DNA of 64,000 nucleotides from Aselliscus stoliczkanus (GCA_033961575.1 CM066729.1:100652501-100716500), one strand, 5' to 3'; shown: positions 10,526 through 21,442, counted from the stretch's first letter. The notes: a model not told the origin generated them from the letters alone. Program-made: numbers and translations.

Positions 10526-13500
10526 TTAGCTATTGTAAATTGTGCTGCTATGAACATAGGGGTGCATAACTTTTTTTGAATACGTGTCTTGGTTTTTTTC
10601 AGGATAAATACCTAGGAGTGGAATTGCTGGGTCAAACGGTAGCTCTATTTCCAGTTCTTTGAGATACCTCCATACTGACTTCCATAGTGGCTGCACCAAT
10701 CTGCAATCCCACCAACAGTGCAGCAGGGTCCCCTTTTCCCCACAGCCCCACCAGCACTTGTTTGTGGATTTATTGATGATAGCCATTCTGACTGGAGTGA
10801 GGTGGTATCTCATGGTGGTTTTTATTTGCATTTCCCTAGTGACCAGTGAGGTTGAACTTTTTTTCATATGCCTGTAGCCCATCTGTATGTCCTCTTTAGA
10901 GAAATGTCTCTTCATATCTTCTGCCCATTTTTTAATTGGGTTGTTTGTTTTTTGGGTGTTGAGTTTCATGAGTGTTTTATAAATTTTGGATATTAACCCC
11001 TTATCAGATATATCGTTGGCAAATATATTCTCCCATTCAGTAGGCTTCCTTTTTGTTTTATAAATGGTTTCCTTTGTTGTGAAAAAACTTTTAAGTCTGA
11101 TATAATCCCATATGTTCATTTTTTCTTTTACTTCCCTTGCCCGTAGGGATGTATCAGTAAAAATATTGCTCCGGGTAATGTCTGCAAATGTACTCCCTAT
11201 ATTTTCTTTTAGGATTTTTATGGTTTCAGGTCTTACATTTAAGTCTTTAATCCATTTAGAATTTGTTCTTGTATAAGGCGTAAGGAGGTGGTCCAGTTTC
11301 ATTTTTTTGCATGTGTCAGTCCAATTTTCCCAGCACCATTTATTGAATAAACTATCTTTACTCCAGTGTAAATTCTTGCTTCCCTTGTCATAGATTAACT
11401 GTCCGTAAATGCCTGGATTTATTTCTGGGCTCTCTGTTCTGTTCCACTGATCAATGTGCCTGTTTTTATGCCAATACCAAACTGTCTTGATTACTGTAGC
11501 CTTGTAGTAGGTTTTGATGTCTGGTAGCGTGATCCCCCCGACTTTGTTCTTATTTCTCAGAATTGCTGAGGCTATTCTGGGTCTTTTATGATTCCATATA
11601 AATTTTAGGATTATATTTTCTATTTCTGTGAAAAATGCCCTTGGTAGTTTGATAGGAATTGCCTTGAATCTATATATTGCTTTAGGCAGTATGGACATTT
11701 TAACTATATTAATTCTTCCTATTCATGAGGAAGAATTAATATATTAACATAATCCAATAATTGGTATATGCAAATGCCACTGATTTCTGAACATTGATTT
11801 TATATTCTGCTACTTTACTGAATTCGTCTATCAGTTCCAATAGTTTTTTGATGGAGTCTTTGGGGTTCTCTATATACAGTATCATGTCATCTGCATATAA
11901 TGACAATTTTACTTCTTCCTTGCCAATTTGGATGACTTTTATTTCTTTTTGTTGTCTGATGGCTGTGGCTAGAACTTCCAGCACTATGTTGAATAAAAGA
12001 GGAGAAAGTGGACAGCTTTGTCTTGTTCCTGATCTTAAGGGGAATGGTTTTAGCTTTTCCCCATTGAGTATGATGTTAGCTGTAGGTTTATCATATATGG
12101 CTTTTATTATGTTGAGATATGATCCCTGTATTCCCACTTTGCTAAGGGTTTTTAACATAAATGGCTGTTGGATTTTGTCAACTGCTTTTTCTGCATCTAT
12201 TGAAATGACCATGTGATCTTTATTCTTCATTTTGTTGATGTGGTGTATCACATTAATTGATTTATGGATGTACAACCAGCCTTGGGCACTAGGGATGAAT
12301 CCCACTTGATCATGATGTATGATCTTCTTAATATATTGCTGAATTCTGTTTGCTAATATTTTATTGAGAATTTTTGCATCTATATTCATCAGGGAGATTG
12401 ACCTGTAGTTTTCCTTTTTTGTGATGTCTTTATCTAGTTTTGGAATCACGGTGATAGTGGCTTCATAAAAAGAGTTTGGGAGCCTTCCTTCCTTCTGGAT
12501 TTTTTGGAATAGTTTGAGAAGAATAGGTGATAGTTCTTTTTTGAATGTTTGATAAAATTCACTTGTGAAGCTGTCTGGTCCAGGGCTTTTGTTTTTTGGG
12601 AGCTTGTCAATTACTGATTCAATGTCCTTGGTAGTAATCAGGGTATTTAGATTTTCTGTTTCTTCTTGCGTTAGCATTGGAAGGTTGTATGCTTCTAGAA
12701 AATTATCCATTTCTTCTAGATTGTCAAATTTGTTGGCATATAGTTGCTCATAGTAATTTCTTAGAATTTTTTGTATTTCTGTGATGTCTGTAGTTATTTC
12801 CCCTTTTTCATTCCTGATTTTGCTAATTTGTGTCCTCTTTTTTTTTGATGAGCCTGGCTAGAGGTTTGTCAATTTTGTTTATCTTCTCAAGAAACCAGCT
12901 CTTGGTTTCATTGATCTTTTGAATTGTTTTTCTGTTCTCTATATTGTTTATTTCTGCTCTGGTCTTTATCATCTCCTTTCTTGTACTCCCCTTGGGCCTC
13001 TTTTGCTGTTCTTTTTCCAGTTCCCTTAGGTGTAAGGATAACCTGTTGATTTGAGATTTTTCTTCCTTCTTTAGGTAGTCCTGCACTGCTATAAACTTCC
13101 CTTTTAGGACTGTTTTTGCAGCATCCCAGAGATTTTGGGTCATGGTGTTTTCATTTTCATTTGTCTCGAGGTATCTTTTGATTTCCTCCTTGATCTAATT
13201 TGTGACCCACTCACTATTTAATAGCATATTGTTTAGCCTCCATTTATTTGTCAGCTTCCCGGATTTCTTCTTATAATTGATTTCTAGTTTCATAGCATTG
13301 TGGCCAGAGAATACAGTTGAAATGATTTCAATCTTCTTAAATTTATTGAGACTTGTTTTGTGGCCTAACATGTGGTCTATCTTAGAAAATGTTCCATGTG
13401 CACTTGAAAAGAACATATATTCTGTAGCTTTGGGATGAAATGCTTTGAAAATGTCTGTTAAATCCAGCTGGTCTAATGTGTCATTTAAGGTCGCTGTTTC

Positions 13501-13981
13501 CACATTGATTTTCTGTCTGGAGGATCTGTCCATTAGTGACAGCGGGGTGTTGAAGTCCCCTATGATAGTGTTACTGTTGATCTGTCTTTATGTCTGACAA
13601 TATCTGTTTTATATATTTAGGGGCTCCTATGTTAGGTGCATAGATGTTTACTAGAGTTATGTCCTCTTGTTGGATCGATCCCTTCATTACTATGAAGTGT
13701 CCTTCTTTGTCCTTTGTTATATTCTTCAATTTAAAGTCCATTTTATCTGATATAAGTATCGCTACTCCAGCTTTTTTCTCAGTACCATTTGCATGAAATA
13801 TTTTACTCCATCCCTTCACTTTCAGCCTGTATGAGTCTTTGGATCTGAGGTGAGTCTCTTGTATACAGCATATGCTGGGGTCTTGCTTTCTTATCCATTC
13901 AGCCACCCTATGTCTTTTTATTGGAGCATTTAATCCATTTACATTTAATGTGATTATTGATAGGTGTGTATTTATTGTCAT
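10526..13981 (-). pseudogene. L1 ORF2, endonuclease-reverse transcriptase, broken
   Basis: ORF2 nicks target DNA and reverse-transcribes L1 RNA. The endonuclease start (LNVNGLN, then QETHL) lies at 13,981-13,571; the reverse transcriptase with its YADD catalytic motif is near 11,883-11,897; the C-terminal zinc knuckle (C-X3-C, then H-X-C spacing) is near 10,690-10,740. Breaks: a frameshift near 13,575, best read against the older L1 as a 2-bp loss; a nonsense codon at about 13,195; an A-run length change near 12,835; and a deletion of roughly 180 bp with a hairpin at 11,706-11,742. In the RT motif normally reading DAEKAFDKI the F is V. Not functional. Confidence 0.92.
11706..11742. repeat. 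Perfect 15-bp hairpin at an L1 deletion junction
   Basis: ATATTAATTCTTCCT (11,706-11,720) and its exact reverse complement (11,728-11,742) flank a 7-bp loop, ATTCATG. The left arm and loop are normal L1 ORF2 sequence, as the same segment of the L1 at 5,325-5,355 shows. The right arm is extra, and about 180 bp of ORF2 expected next to it is missing. This looks like a fold-back template switch tied to the deletion. Confidence 0.85.
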
Positions 13982-14029
13982 TTTGTTATTTGTGTTTGTA
14001 GTCTTTCTTAGGTTGTTTTTCTCTTCTAC

Positions 14030-14904
14030 TTAAAGAAGCCCTTTTAGCATTTCCTGCAAAGCTGGCTTGGTGGTAATGAATTCCCTTAACTTATTCTTTT
14101 CTGCAAAGCTCCTTATCTCACCTTCGATTTTAAATGATAACCTTGCTGGATACAGCAATCTCGATTGTAGGCCTTTATTTTTCATCACTTTGAAAACCTC
14201 CTGCCACTCCCTTCTGGCCTGCAAAGTTTCTGTAGAAAAGTCAGCTGATAATCTTATGGAGGTACCCTTGTAAGTAACTTGCTGCCTTTCCCTTGCTGCT
14301 TTAAGGATTCTGTCTTTGTCCTTAACCCTTGCCATTTTCACTATAATGTGTCTTGGAGTGGGCCTGTTTGGAATCATCCTGGTTGGAACTCTCTGCACTT
14401 CCTGAGCTTGTATTTCAATGTCCTTTGCCAGGTTAGGGAAGTTTTCAGACATTGTTACTTCAAATATATTCTCAATCCCTTGCTCCCTCTCTTCTCCTTC
14501 TGGTACTCCAATGACCCATGGGTTATTGCGTTTCATGTTGTCCCCCAGCTCTCTTAAACTATTTTCCATGTTTTTCATTCTTTTTCTTTTTGTTGTTCCG
14601 CAGGGGTGATCTCTGCTATTTTGTCTACTAAGTCACTGATTCGATTTTCTGCTTCATCCAATCTGCTAGTGATTCCATCAAGTCTGTTATTTAATTCAGT
14701 AATTGTGTTCTTAAGTTCTAGCTGGTTGCTTTTCATGATTTCTCTATCCTTCTTTATATTTTCATTAATTTCCTTGAACATTCTAATAATCAGTGTTCCG
14801 AACTCTGTCTCCGATAGGTTGGTTACCTCTATTTCCTCTATTTCCACTGATTCAGGAAGTTTCTTCTGTTCTTTTATTTGTGTTGTGTTTCTTTGTCTCC
14901 CCAT
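14030..14904 (-). pseudogene. L1 ORF1, RNA-binding protein, one frameshift
   Basis: ORF1 coats L1 RNA. The first 109 residues (14,904-14,575) begin MGRQRNTTQ and hold a heptad-like coiled coil (residues about 40-100). The remaining 182 residues (14,578-14,030) hold the RNA-recognition and C-terminal domains, with the family pattern RPTPRHIIVK near residue 75 of that piece. The two frames overlap by a few bases at an A/G-rich run near 14,580-14,595, so one small indel there would explain the split. The total of about 290 residues is slightly below human ORF1p (338). Confidence 0.9.
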
Positions 14905-16647
14905 TCTGGCTTACTCTTTGTGTTTGCTTCAATATAACAGATAGATCCCCCAGGTTTCTCAGTCTTTTCTGGGTAAACTTATATGGTGTGTGTCCTTTAT
15001 ATTTGAATTACTCAGTCTCCCTATTCTCCTGTGCTTGTATCTGAGGTGTTCCTTGTGTCGTGCGTCCTCACTTGTTGAAGTTTTAGTTTTGATTACTTCT
15101 GGTTTGTCAGGAGGTGGGATTGACTCCCAGATTGATTAGCTGTGAGGATCAGCAGTGTCTGCAGTTTATGAGCTGCTGTGAGAGGATTGACTCCTCTGAT
15201 GAAACTTGGACCCTATGGGCCCTAGTACCTGTAGCAACTTCCTTTTGGGTGTGACTCTTGTATGTCAAACCCAGAAATGCTCTGGTTTTATCTAAAGTTG
15301 GCCTCAGTTATGATGATTCTTGTGTCTGTTTGTTTGGACCCACTGCTGCAGAGTGATTTTAGAGCATAACAGATCAACAAGAACAACCACCGCAGCCACC
15401 AAACGAAACCAAATCCTCGCACAAGTAAAAAAAACCAACCATCAAACTACAGTCAACTTGTACAGAAATATCAATCATACTAATGAAGAAAACAAACAGA
15501 AACAAAACAAAAACCACACACACAATAATAACAGAAGAGGAAACAAAATAAAATACAACATCCTAAAAATAAAAAATAGAATAAACATGAGAAACCGATT
15601 AGCTATACCTGAAAAATAAAAAATAAAAATAAACTAAAATAATAATAATAAAAAAGTAATAAGAAAAATTAAAAAAATAAAATTTGCAGAAAAAAGTAAA
15701 AGAGGAAAAGTATAGTAGTGAGAAGAATGAATAAAATAAGAGAGAAAGTGAGGGTGGGGAAAAACGAAAAAGAAAAGAAAGAAAAAGAAAAAAAAAAATA
15801 TATATATATATTTGTCTACACGCATATATATGGACATATATTCACCTATATACACCTATATATGCCTACATTAAAAACTACAAAATGATAAGAATGAAAT
15901 AGAAATAAAACCCAAAAACAACCAAGATAAGCAGCCAATAAAGGGAAAACAAAACAGAATAAAACCAAACAAATCAAAAATACCCGTGCCGGTCTTGGCT
16001 AAAGTCCAAGCTCTCTTCAGTTTGTCTGCTGTACAAAAATTCCTGTGCGTCTTGTGGGAACAGTAGGCCACCTGATGCCTAGCGTGATCCTGGCACTGCA
16101 GGTTTGCTGTACTTGAGTGTGGTTGTGACGTGTGATTGGTGGTTTTTACAAAGTCACTGTCTTTTTGCTTTTGCCTATCCCAAGGCAGGCTGCACCCCCA
16201 AAGGCTCAATGAGTGTCTCTGGGCACCCTTTTGGTTGACAGCTGTGGAGAATTAAAGAATTCCTCACCACCAAAAGCCTGCTGATAAGAATCTGTTAATT
16301 AGTGCCTCAGCAGGTGAACCTGCCCTGCCTCCCAAGCCTTGCATAAAGGTGGGGGCAGGGAAGGTAAGTCTCACTCTGCAGCCTTTTCTGGGATGGAAAT
16401 TCTCAACCCCCTGCAGGTAGTAATATCTTCCTAGTCTGCCCCTACTGCTGCATTCAGGAGTCAGTTTAAGACTCTGTCTTGGCAGGGGCCAAAGTTTGTG
16501 GGAGTGGGTGGGTTATTGTTTTTTTTTTTTGCTTTCTGTTCAAGAGTAGAAAAAGGGGGGAAAAAAAAACAACATAAAAATAAACAAAGCCACAGTTCCA
16601 ACACTGTTTTAAGCTAAGGTCTTTGCCTCTTATGCTCCAGCGGAGTT

Positions 16648-17240
16648 CCTGCTGCTCTCCCAAAGGGTCTGCCAGGATTTAGGGAATTGTGCGCACCCTA
16701 CTGTGTGGCTAAGATTCCCCGCTCTGCGTCTCTCGGGGACCTGCGTCTCTGCCCGGCACGCTGCATTTCTGCCCGAGTCTTCTTGTTTCCCCTCCTCCTG
16801 GGTTTAAGGCTTCTGCCTCAGAGCCAGCGCGCCCCGCGCGGATCTCCTGCTGCTCTCCCAAAGGGTCTGCCAGGATTTAGGGGACTGCGCGCACCCTGCC
16901 ACGCGGCTCAGATCCCCGCTCTGTCTCTCCGGGACCTGTGACTCTGCCCGGCGCGCTGCTTCTCCGCGGGCGAGTCCTCTGTTTTCCCCTCCTCCTGGGT
17001 TTCAGGCTTCTGCGCTCCGCGGGACCCGGTGGGCACAGAGACTGATCCCTGAACCGGGAGGGTGCAGGGACTGATCTTGCCCTGTCGCTGCGGGGCTCTG
17101 CACCCTGCTTCCTGGGGACCCGGCGAGCCGCGGGTGCAGCTCGTACCTCTGCACAGTCGTCTCCTCTCTCTCCTCCCGCACTTGCCCGGCCTGAGGCTTC
17201 TGCCTCAGACTGCCAACCAACGCGCTCCTGCTGAACTCTA
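16648..17240 (-). repeat. Tandem 198-bp units in the L1 5' UTR
   Basis: A unit starting CCTGCTGCTCTCCCAAAGGG begins at 16,648 and again at 16,846, with matching sequence through most of each unit. Shorter matches continue to about 17,240, including a third unit-like start at 17,227. The arrangement recalls monomer-type L1 promoters known from rodents. Confidence 0.75.
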
Positions 17241-17303
17241 GGTGGGCCGCGGGCCGCAGGGAGCGAGCCACCGTGACTCAGCAGCCGCGGGTGCGGGCTG
17301 CAC

Positions 17304-17337
17304 CTCACGTGTCTCGCCGCCTCACGTGTCTCGCCGC
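17304..17337. repeat. 17-bp exact tandem duplication with E-box
   Basis: CTCACGTGTCTCGCCGC occurs twice head to tail (17,304-17,320 and 17,321-17,337). Each copy contains CACGTG, the consensus E-box for bHLH-zip factors. It lies in the CpG-rich L1 promoter. Confidence 0.8.
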
Positions 17338-17491
17338 CTTCTCCCCCTACTCTCCCGGCCTGCCCACCTTCCAGCAATTCTTGTGTGGAACTCTTAGTTG
17401 CTCTGTGTGATGAGTAGATGTCTCTTTGAAGCGTATTAGAAGTTCAAATTGTGGATATTTCCAGGGGAGATTTCATGGAGCCCTCCTCACA

Positions 17492-17502
17492 GCCGCCATC
17501 TT
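17492..17502 (-). promoter_or_regulatory. YY1-type motif near the L1 5' end
   Basis: On the minus strand the element reads AAGATGGCGGC starting 13 bases from its 5' end, an exact match to the YY1 core. Human L1 has a YY1 site at a similar place that fixes transcription start. Binding here is inference. Confidence 0.7.
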
Positions 17503-17529
17503 GCCCCTCCTTCCTCTTTATTTATTCTT

Positions 17530-18989
17530 AAAGTCACATCTTAAATTAGATATTTTAAAAGAAAAACCTTCATTCATTTTACCAGAGTAGTCCAGGAAAT
17601 TTTCTATAATCTCATCCCATTTTATGTTTATTTAAATGGCAATTAAAATAATTTATATAACTATTTTGTTTATTTTTTTTTTCTACTTGACTGTAATTTC
17701 CAAGTGGATGGGAAAAAAGTCTGTATTATTTTTCAGTCTATCCACAAGGCTTAGCATAAGGCTTGACACACAGAAAAAGTTATAGGTGTGTATACACTGA
17801 ATAAAGCAGCAAAGAGTTATTCAACAGGCAGGATTTACAATTAGGATTACAATAGTTTCAAAGGCTCACTGGGGTACAATGGAGAGGAGTAAATGCCTAT
17901 TACCAAAAGGAAGAAAGAAGTCTCAATGAAAACCAGAATAGAAATCAAAAAGTTAACACAGAAGATGGCAAAATAATTTGCTTTCCTGAAGTAGTCTAAA
18001 TGACTAAGCTATAAAACAAGCATGGCTAAGTTCATCATGGCAAAAATGTCTAAATCCTGTGAAGCAAATGGAAGCAAGGTTTATCTTGACTTTCTGGGTG
18101 AATGGAGGTATGCAGGGATAAAGAATATTTTGTAGATGAGAAAGCAGGTGTAAAAATGGGAAGTACCTTGCGCCAAAACAGTTGGCTAAAAAGTAGCATA
18201 GTTAAAATTTGAACAGCATAATTTCTTTGTGACCACCAAATACACAATTTTCAACTATGCCAACTCTACCTCAAAGAAATATAAAGTCATTTATAATAAT
18301 GATATCAGCTGATTTTAGAAACTTAAGTGGAAAGAAAGGAAGCGGAAAATAGATTTGAAGGTGTTAACATAACAATGATTTGGGGGATTTGTATTTTTCT
18401 GTGAAAGGGGGGAACTAAACCTGTGGTACAGGGTGAAGTAAACACATGTATTAAAAATGTGCCAACACTGTGGGCCTTAGATATAACTTGTAAGGTCAAA
18501 TGAAAATCTCAATCAAAACTATCACTTTTGGATGAGACCGGTTCCAGCCCGTGTTGACACAGACCTCCAAATGCATACAGGAATTATGTGGTATATCAAG
18601 CAAGGTACAGTTCTGTGAAACACACTCGCACTATGACTCGTGGAGTCAACATTTATTTAATTGCACTCAACTAATGCATGACTTAGAAAGCAAATACATC
18701 AAACACTGTGTCTCAACAAGCTTAGGACAGAAAACAGGGGTTTCCTTGTTGCTCTTAAGCAGTCTGCTGATTAGTTTATGTCACTGAATAGAAAATCTAA
18801 GCACATCTTCTGGCTGAACACATTCAGCTTCTAATCATGTTTCAAGTCTCAATTTAAAAACAAAGCATCATACATGAGTAATCTCTTTTGAATCATATTG
18901 AGATAATCCATGCTGAGTTAATACTTATGTGTCTGCCTTGAGACTTATCTAGGAGAGGCTAATGTTCAAAAGGATTTTAGTATAGGTTC
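17530..18989. other. Spacer, no gene seen
   Basis: Unremarkable AT-rich sequence. A 78-residue open frame at 18,551-18,787 has no recognisable feature and is probably chance. Confidence 0.5.
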
Positions 18990-19580
18990 ATTAATTCAAT
19001 AAACATCATTTTTAAAAAAATACTAAATACATGCCAGGCATTGTCTTAGGAAGAGAGCATTCAGAAAATAAAGGAATATTGCATGTTGTCAAGTAAAGAA
19101 AGACAAGTAAATAATTAAATACAGTAAAATGCTATAGCAACAAAGACAGAAATGTTTGGAAATCTGAAAATTGGCACATGAGATATTATAAAAGTCACTT
19201 TAATATAAGAAGAAGCAATTCTAAGGAATATTCATTAAGAGTCAATACTTGAGCTAAGGCTAGAAAGAGTAGCAGTGTTCTTGGAGCACACTTTTTTGGG
19301 GGAGAGGGAGTAAAAGAAGTCAGGGGACCAAAGAGAGCTGCTTCAATAGGGAGAACTGAAATAGTAAAGGGCTTGACCCAGTTTGTAATTTGGGTCATTT
19401 ACAGGCAGGTAGATTGGCTGGCACATAGGTCAAGAGATGGGGCATGATGAATTACATCTGGAAACAGGTAGGGGCTTTCTATGTCACACCAAGGAATTTT
19501 CACTTTTTTCTACATGCACAAAAAGAAATTGAAGGTCTTTAAGGAAGACAATGATACAACACCACATAAACATAGATTCA
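18990..19580 (+). repeat. L2-like LINE relic
   Basis: The run begins near a segment reading ATGCCAGGCATTGTCTTAGG and continues through sequence laid out like the L2 3' region, ending near AGGAAGACAATGATACAAC. It is very diverged, and edges are approximate. It would be a mammal-wide fossil with no coding capacity. Confidence 0.5.
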
Positions 19581-19959
19581 AGGCGCCAAGCAGAGGTGAA
19601 AGAAAAATGTTACTTTATCAGATAAATCAGAAATAGAATTCATAAGTGAACTGTAAAATAAGTATTTCCCCTCAAAAAAAAAATTTCAGCAAACAGAATT
19701 GATGCAGGTTATTAAATATTGAACATTGTTTCCTACTGCTACAAAGGACTTCCAATTTGTTATTTCAGCTCTGTGTGTCTATTTCCAAGGGAATATGACC
19801 CAAATCTCCATATCTTACCATATAAAATCAGTACAAGTGACTTGCTTATCTCAAAAACAGAGAGATATATAATAAAGACCTAAATAAAGAAGCATTTAGT
19901 TCCCTGGAATTACCCAGCTCACCTACTTAAGAAAAGGGGGATTAGATTAAAATTTAACA

Positions 19960-19979
19960 TTAATGTTAATTAACATTAA
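19960..19979. repeat. 20-bp perfect palindrome
   Basis: TTAATGTTAATTAACATTAA is its own reverse complement. It lies between two copies of ATTAGATTAAAA (19,941 and 19,981), so a small local duplication seems to have produced it. No function is evident. Confidence 0.7.
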
Positions 19980-20259
19980 CATTAGATTAAAACATAATTC
20001 AAAAAATTAAAACTATTTTATACTTAACATTGTAATCACAAAGAAGCAGGTATTTTTTCCCAGTAAATCATGTAGACAAGAACTTGAAGTTCATGCTTCT
20101 GCCTCCCTCAAAGAAAGAGGTCATCAGGTGCAGTTGTAAATTTTCAAAGGTGACTGCAAATCACTTACAAAAGTAGTAAAGTGTAGTAGAGTGTTAGAAG
20201 CAACCTACCAACGAACATCCCTACACTCCTCAGTAAAGTGTTTGCCTTTCCTTCTTCCA

Positions 20260-20738
20260 TCGAGAGGCAATGTGTAGTTAGTTCATCAGCTCCTGAATCT
20301 GGGTTGCCCATGTGACTTGCTTTGGCCAATGGAATGTGACAGAAGTGATGCTTTGGGACTTTTGATCTCAGGTCCTTTAGCTTCTGTGTTACATCTTGGA
20401 ACCCAACTCCCACATAATGAAATCCAGGTTCCCCAGCTAGAGAGAGTGGACACAGGGAGATACAGCCCTGGAGGATGACAGACCACAGGTTGAGAAAAAG
20501 CCCACATGGAGGTCTGTGAAAGTCCAGCTGACAGCAAGGGCCCAAGCCTCAGACGGTTAAATGAGGCCAACATGGATCGACCAGCTCCAGTTCAGCTACT
20601 TAGCAAAAACTCACCATGTCAAGCACAGATGAACTAGCCCTGCTTCATCCTGCCCAAACTGCTGCATCGTGGAGTCATGATGATAAAATGGCTGTGGCTT
20701 CAAGCCATTCAGATTACACAGGATCAGATAAACAATAC
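20260..20738 (+). mobile_element. Ancient ERVL-MaLR (MLT1-like) LTR relic
   Basis: Characteristic MaLR-style stretches occur in order: TGACTTGCTTTGGCCAATGG near 20,310; ATGGATCGACCAGC near 20,571; and AAAATGGCTGTGGCTTCAAGCC followed by a degraded 3' end near 20,720 (the longest is given here in part by position 20,683-20,704). It is highly mutated. Open frames on both strands inside it (such as 126 residues at 20,165-20,545) are chance. The family is from memory, not from a search. Confidence 0.55.
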
Positions 20739-21123
20739 AAGTTGCTACCTTTTCAGAGAAAAACCCCAGGGGCAGACCATGTTCCCATGGAAAAGGTATC
20801 TGGGGGCTCAGTTAGTACAAAAATGTCACAACCTGTGGGATGCAGGGACAAAAACCACAGTATTGGGCCCTGTACACAGCAGGATACACAGGAAGTCAAT
20901 GTACAGAAGCTGCAGGTATCCTGATGGCCTTTTCAACATTCACAGCAAGAAGCAGAAGTGACAGCACAGCATGGTCCTGACAGTGATATAAGTATGCCAC
21001 AGGTAACTCAGGCCAGACCAAGCAGGGAGCTTGGCCAAAGGAAGACACTAGAAAATCCACGGAAAACACTGGACTTGTTTTTCTTTAGTTGTACATGCCA
21101 ACTATAAAAAAAAAAAAAAAAAA
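20739..21123 (+). other. Unassigned poly(A)-tailed segment, possible retrocopy
   Basis: About 365 bp of sequence that I do not recognise ends in a 19-base A-run at 21,105-21,123. Sequence resembling AAGTT...CCTTTT occurs before it (about 20,739) and after the A-run, which might be a degenerate target duplication. It could be a processed pseudogene fragment, an unknown SINE, or unique sequence with a chance A-run. Confidence 0.35.
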
Positions 21124-21320
21124 AAGTTTTTCCTTTTACTCTTCCCTTAAGGAAACAAACAAATAAATAAATAAAATCCCTCCATTCCATTTTATGTATT
21201 TGTTTTTGTTTGTTTTTTTGCTATTATATCCACTTTATGATGTTTTGTACATTTTATTTGTTCTTATTGTTTATTCTTACTGTGAAAACCACTCAATGTG
21301 TTTCTCTTATTTCTGTCTTT

Positions 21321-21430
21321 TTTTTTTTTTTTTAAGAGGGGAGTGTCACCAGCCCTCACATGTGGGATCCGAACCGGGGCCACTGGCATCCCAAGCCAGC
21401 TCTTAATCCCCATGCCACTCGGCCAGCCCT
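21321..21430 (-). mobile_element. Short-type tRNA-derived SINE
   Basis: A minus-strand copy of the short SINE: T-run at 21,318-21,333, then the complement of the CTGCC...GGCCAGTG end, the B-box and the GGCTGGCC head. A target duplication ATTTCTG(T/G)CTTT lies at 21,309-21,320 and 21,431-21,442. Confidence 0.88.
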
Positions 21431-21442
21431 ATTTCTGGCTTT

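Larger units (their letters stand above)
9778..17514 (-). mobile_element. Full-length L1 retrotransposon, relatively young, ORFs broken
   Basis: This 7,737-bp minus-strand L1 is flanked by a perfect 15-bp duplication, TCTTTATTTATTCTT, at 9,763-9,777 and 17,515-17,529. It runs from a poly(A) tail (T-run at 9,778) through the 3' UTR, ORF2 (about 13,981 to 10,526), ORF1 (14,904 to 14,030) and a long 5' UTR (14,905-17,514). Large frames survive (390, 324 and 182 residues), so it is much younger than the L1 at 940. Both ORFs carry lesions and it cannot move on its own. The exact flanking repeat argues for a normal target-primed insertion that has stayed whole. Confidence 0.95.
14905..17514 (-). 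promoter_or_regulatory. L1 5' UTR / internal promoter, CpG-rich at its start
   Basis: This 2.6-kb region precedes ORF1. The part first transcribed (17,514 back to about 16,640) is GC- and CpG-rich, unlike the rest of the window, and contains tandem copies with a 198-bp period. A long block that is T-rich in the sense strand follows (15,360-15,970). L1 5' UTRs normally carry an RNA polymerase II promoter; activity of this copy is inferred only. Confidence 0.75.

Noticed and set aside
10526..11698. 390-residue open frame on the minus strand, the longest in the window
   Set aside because: It is the C-terminal part of L1 ORF2 in a broken element flanked by a target duplication, not a host gene.
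11736..12710. 324-residue open frame with a reverse transcriptase motif, considered as an endogenous retrovirus pol or telomerase-like gene
   Set aside because: Sequence order and surrounding ORF1, endonuclease and zinc-knuckle parts are those of L1.
14793..15044. Hydrophobic frames on the plus strand opposite L1 ORF1 (up to 112 residues)
   Set aside because: Antisense shadows of A-rich L1 coding sequence give Phe/Leu/Ser-rich frames; no independent start context or homology.
20165..20573. 126- and 95-residue minus-strand frames
   Set aside because: They fall in an old MaLR-like LTR read antisense, with no known domain.
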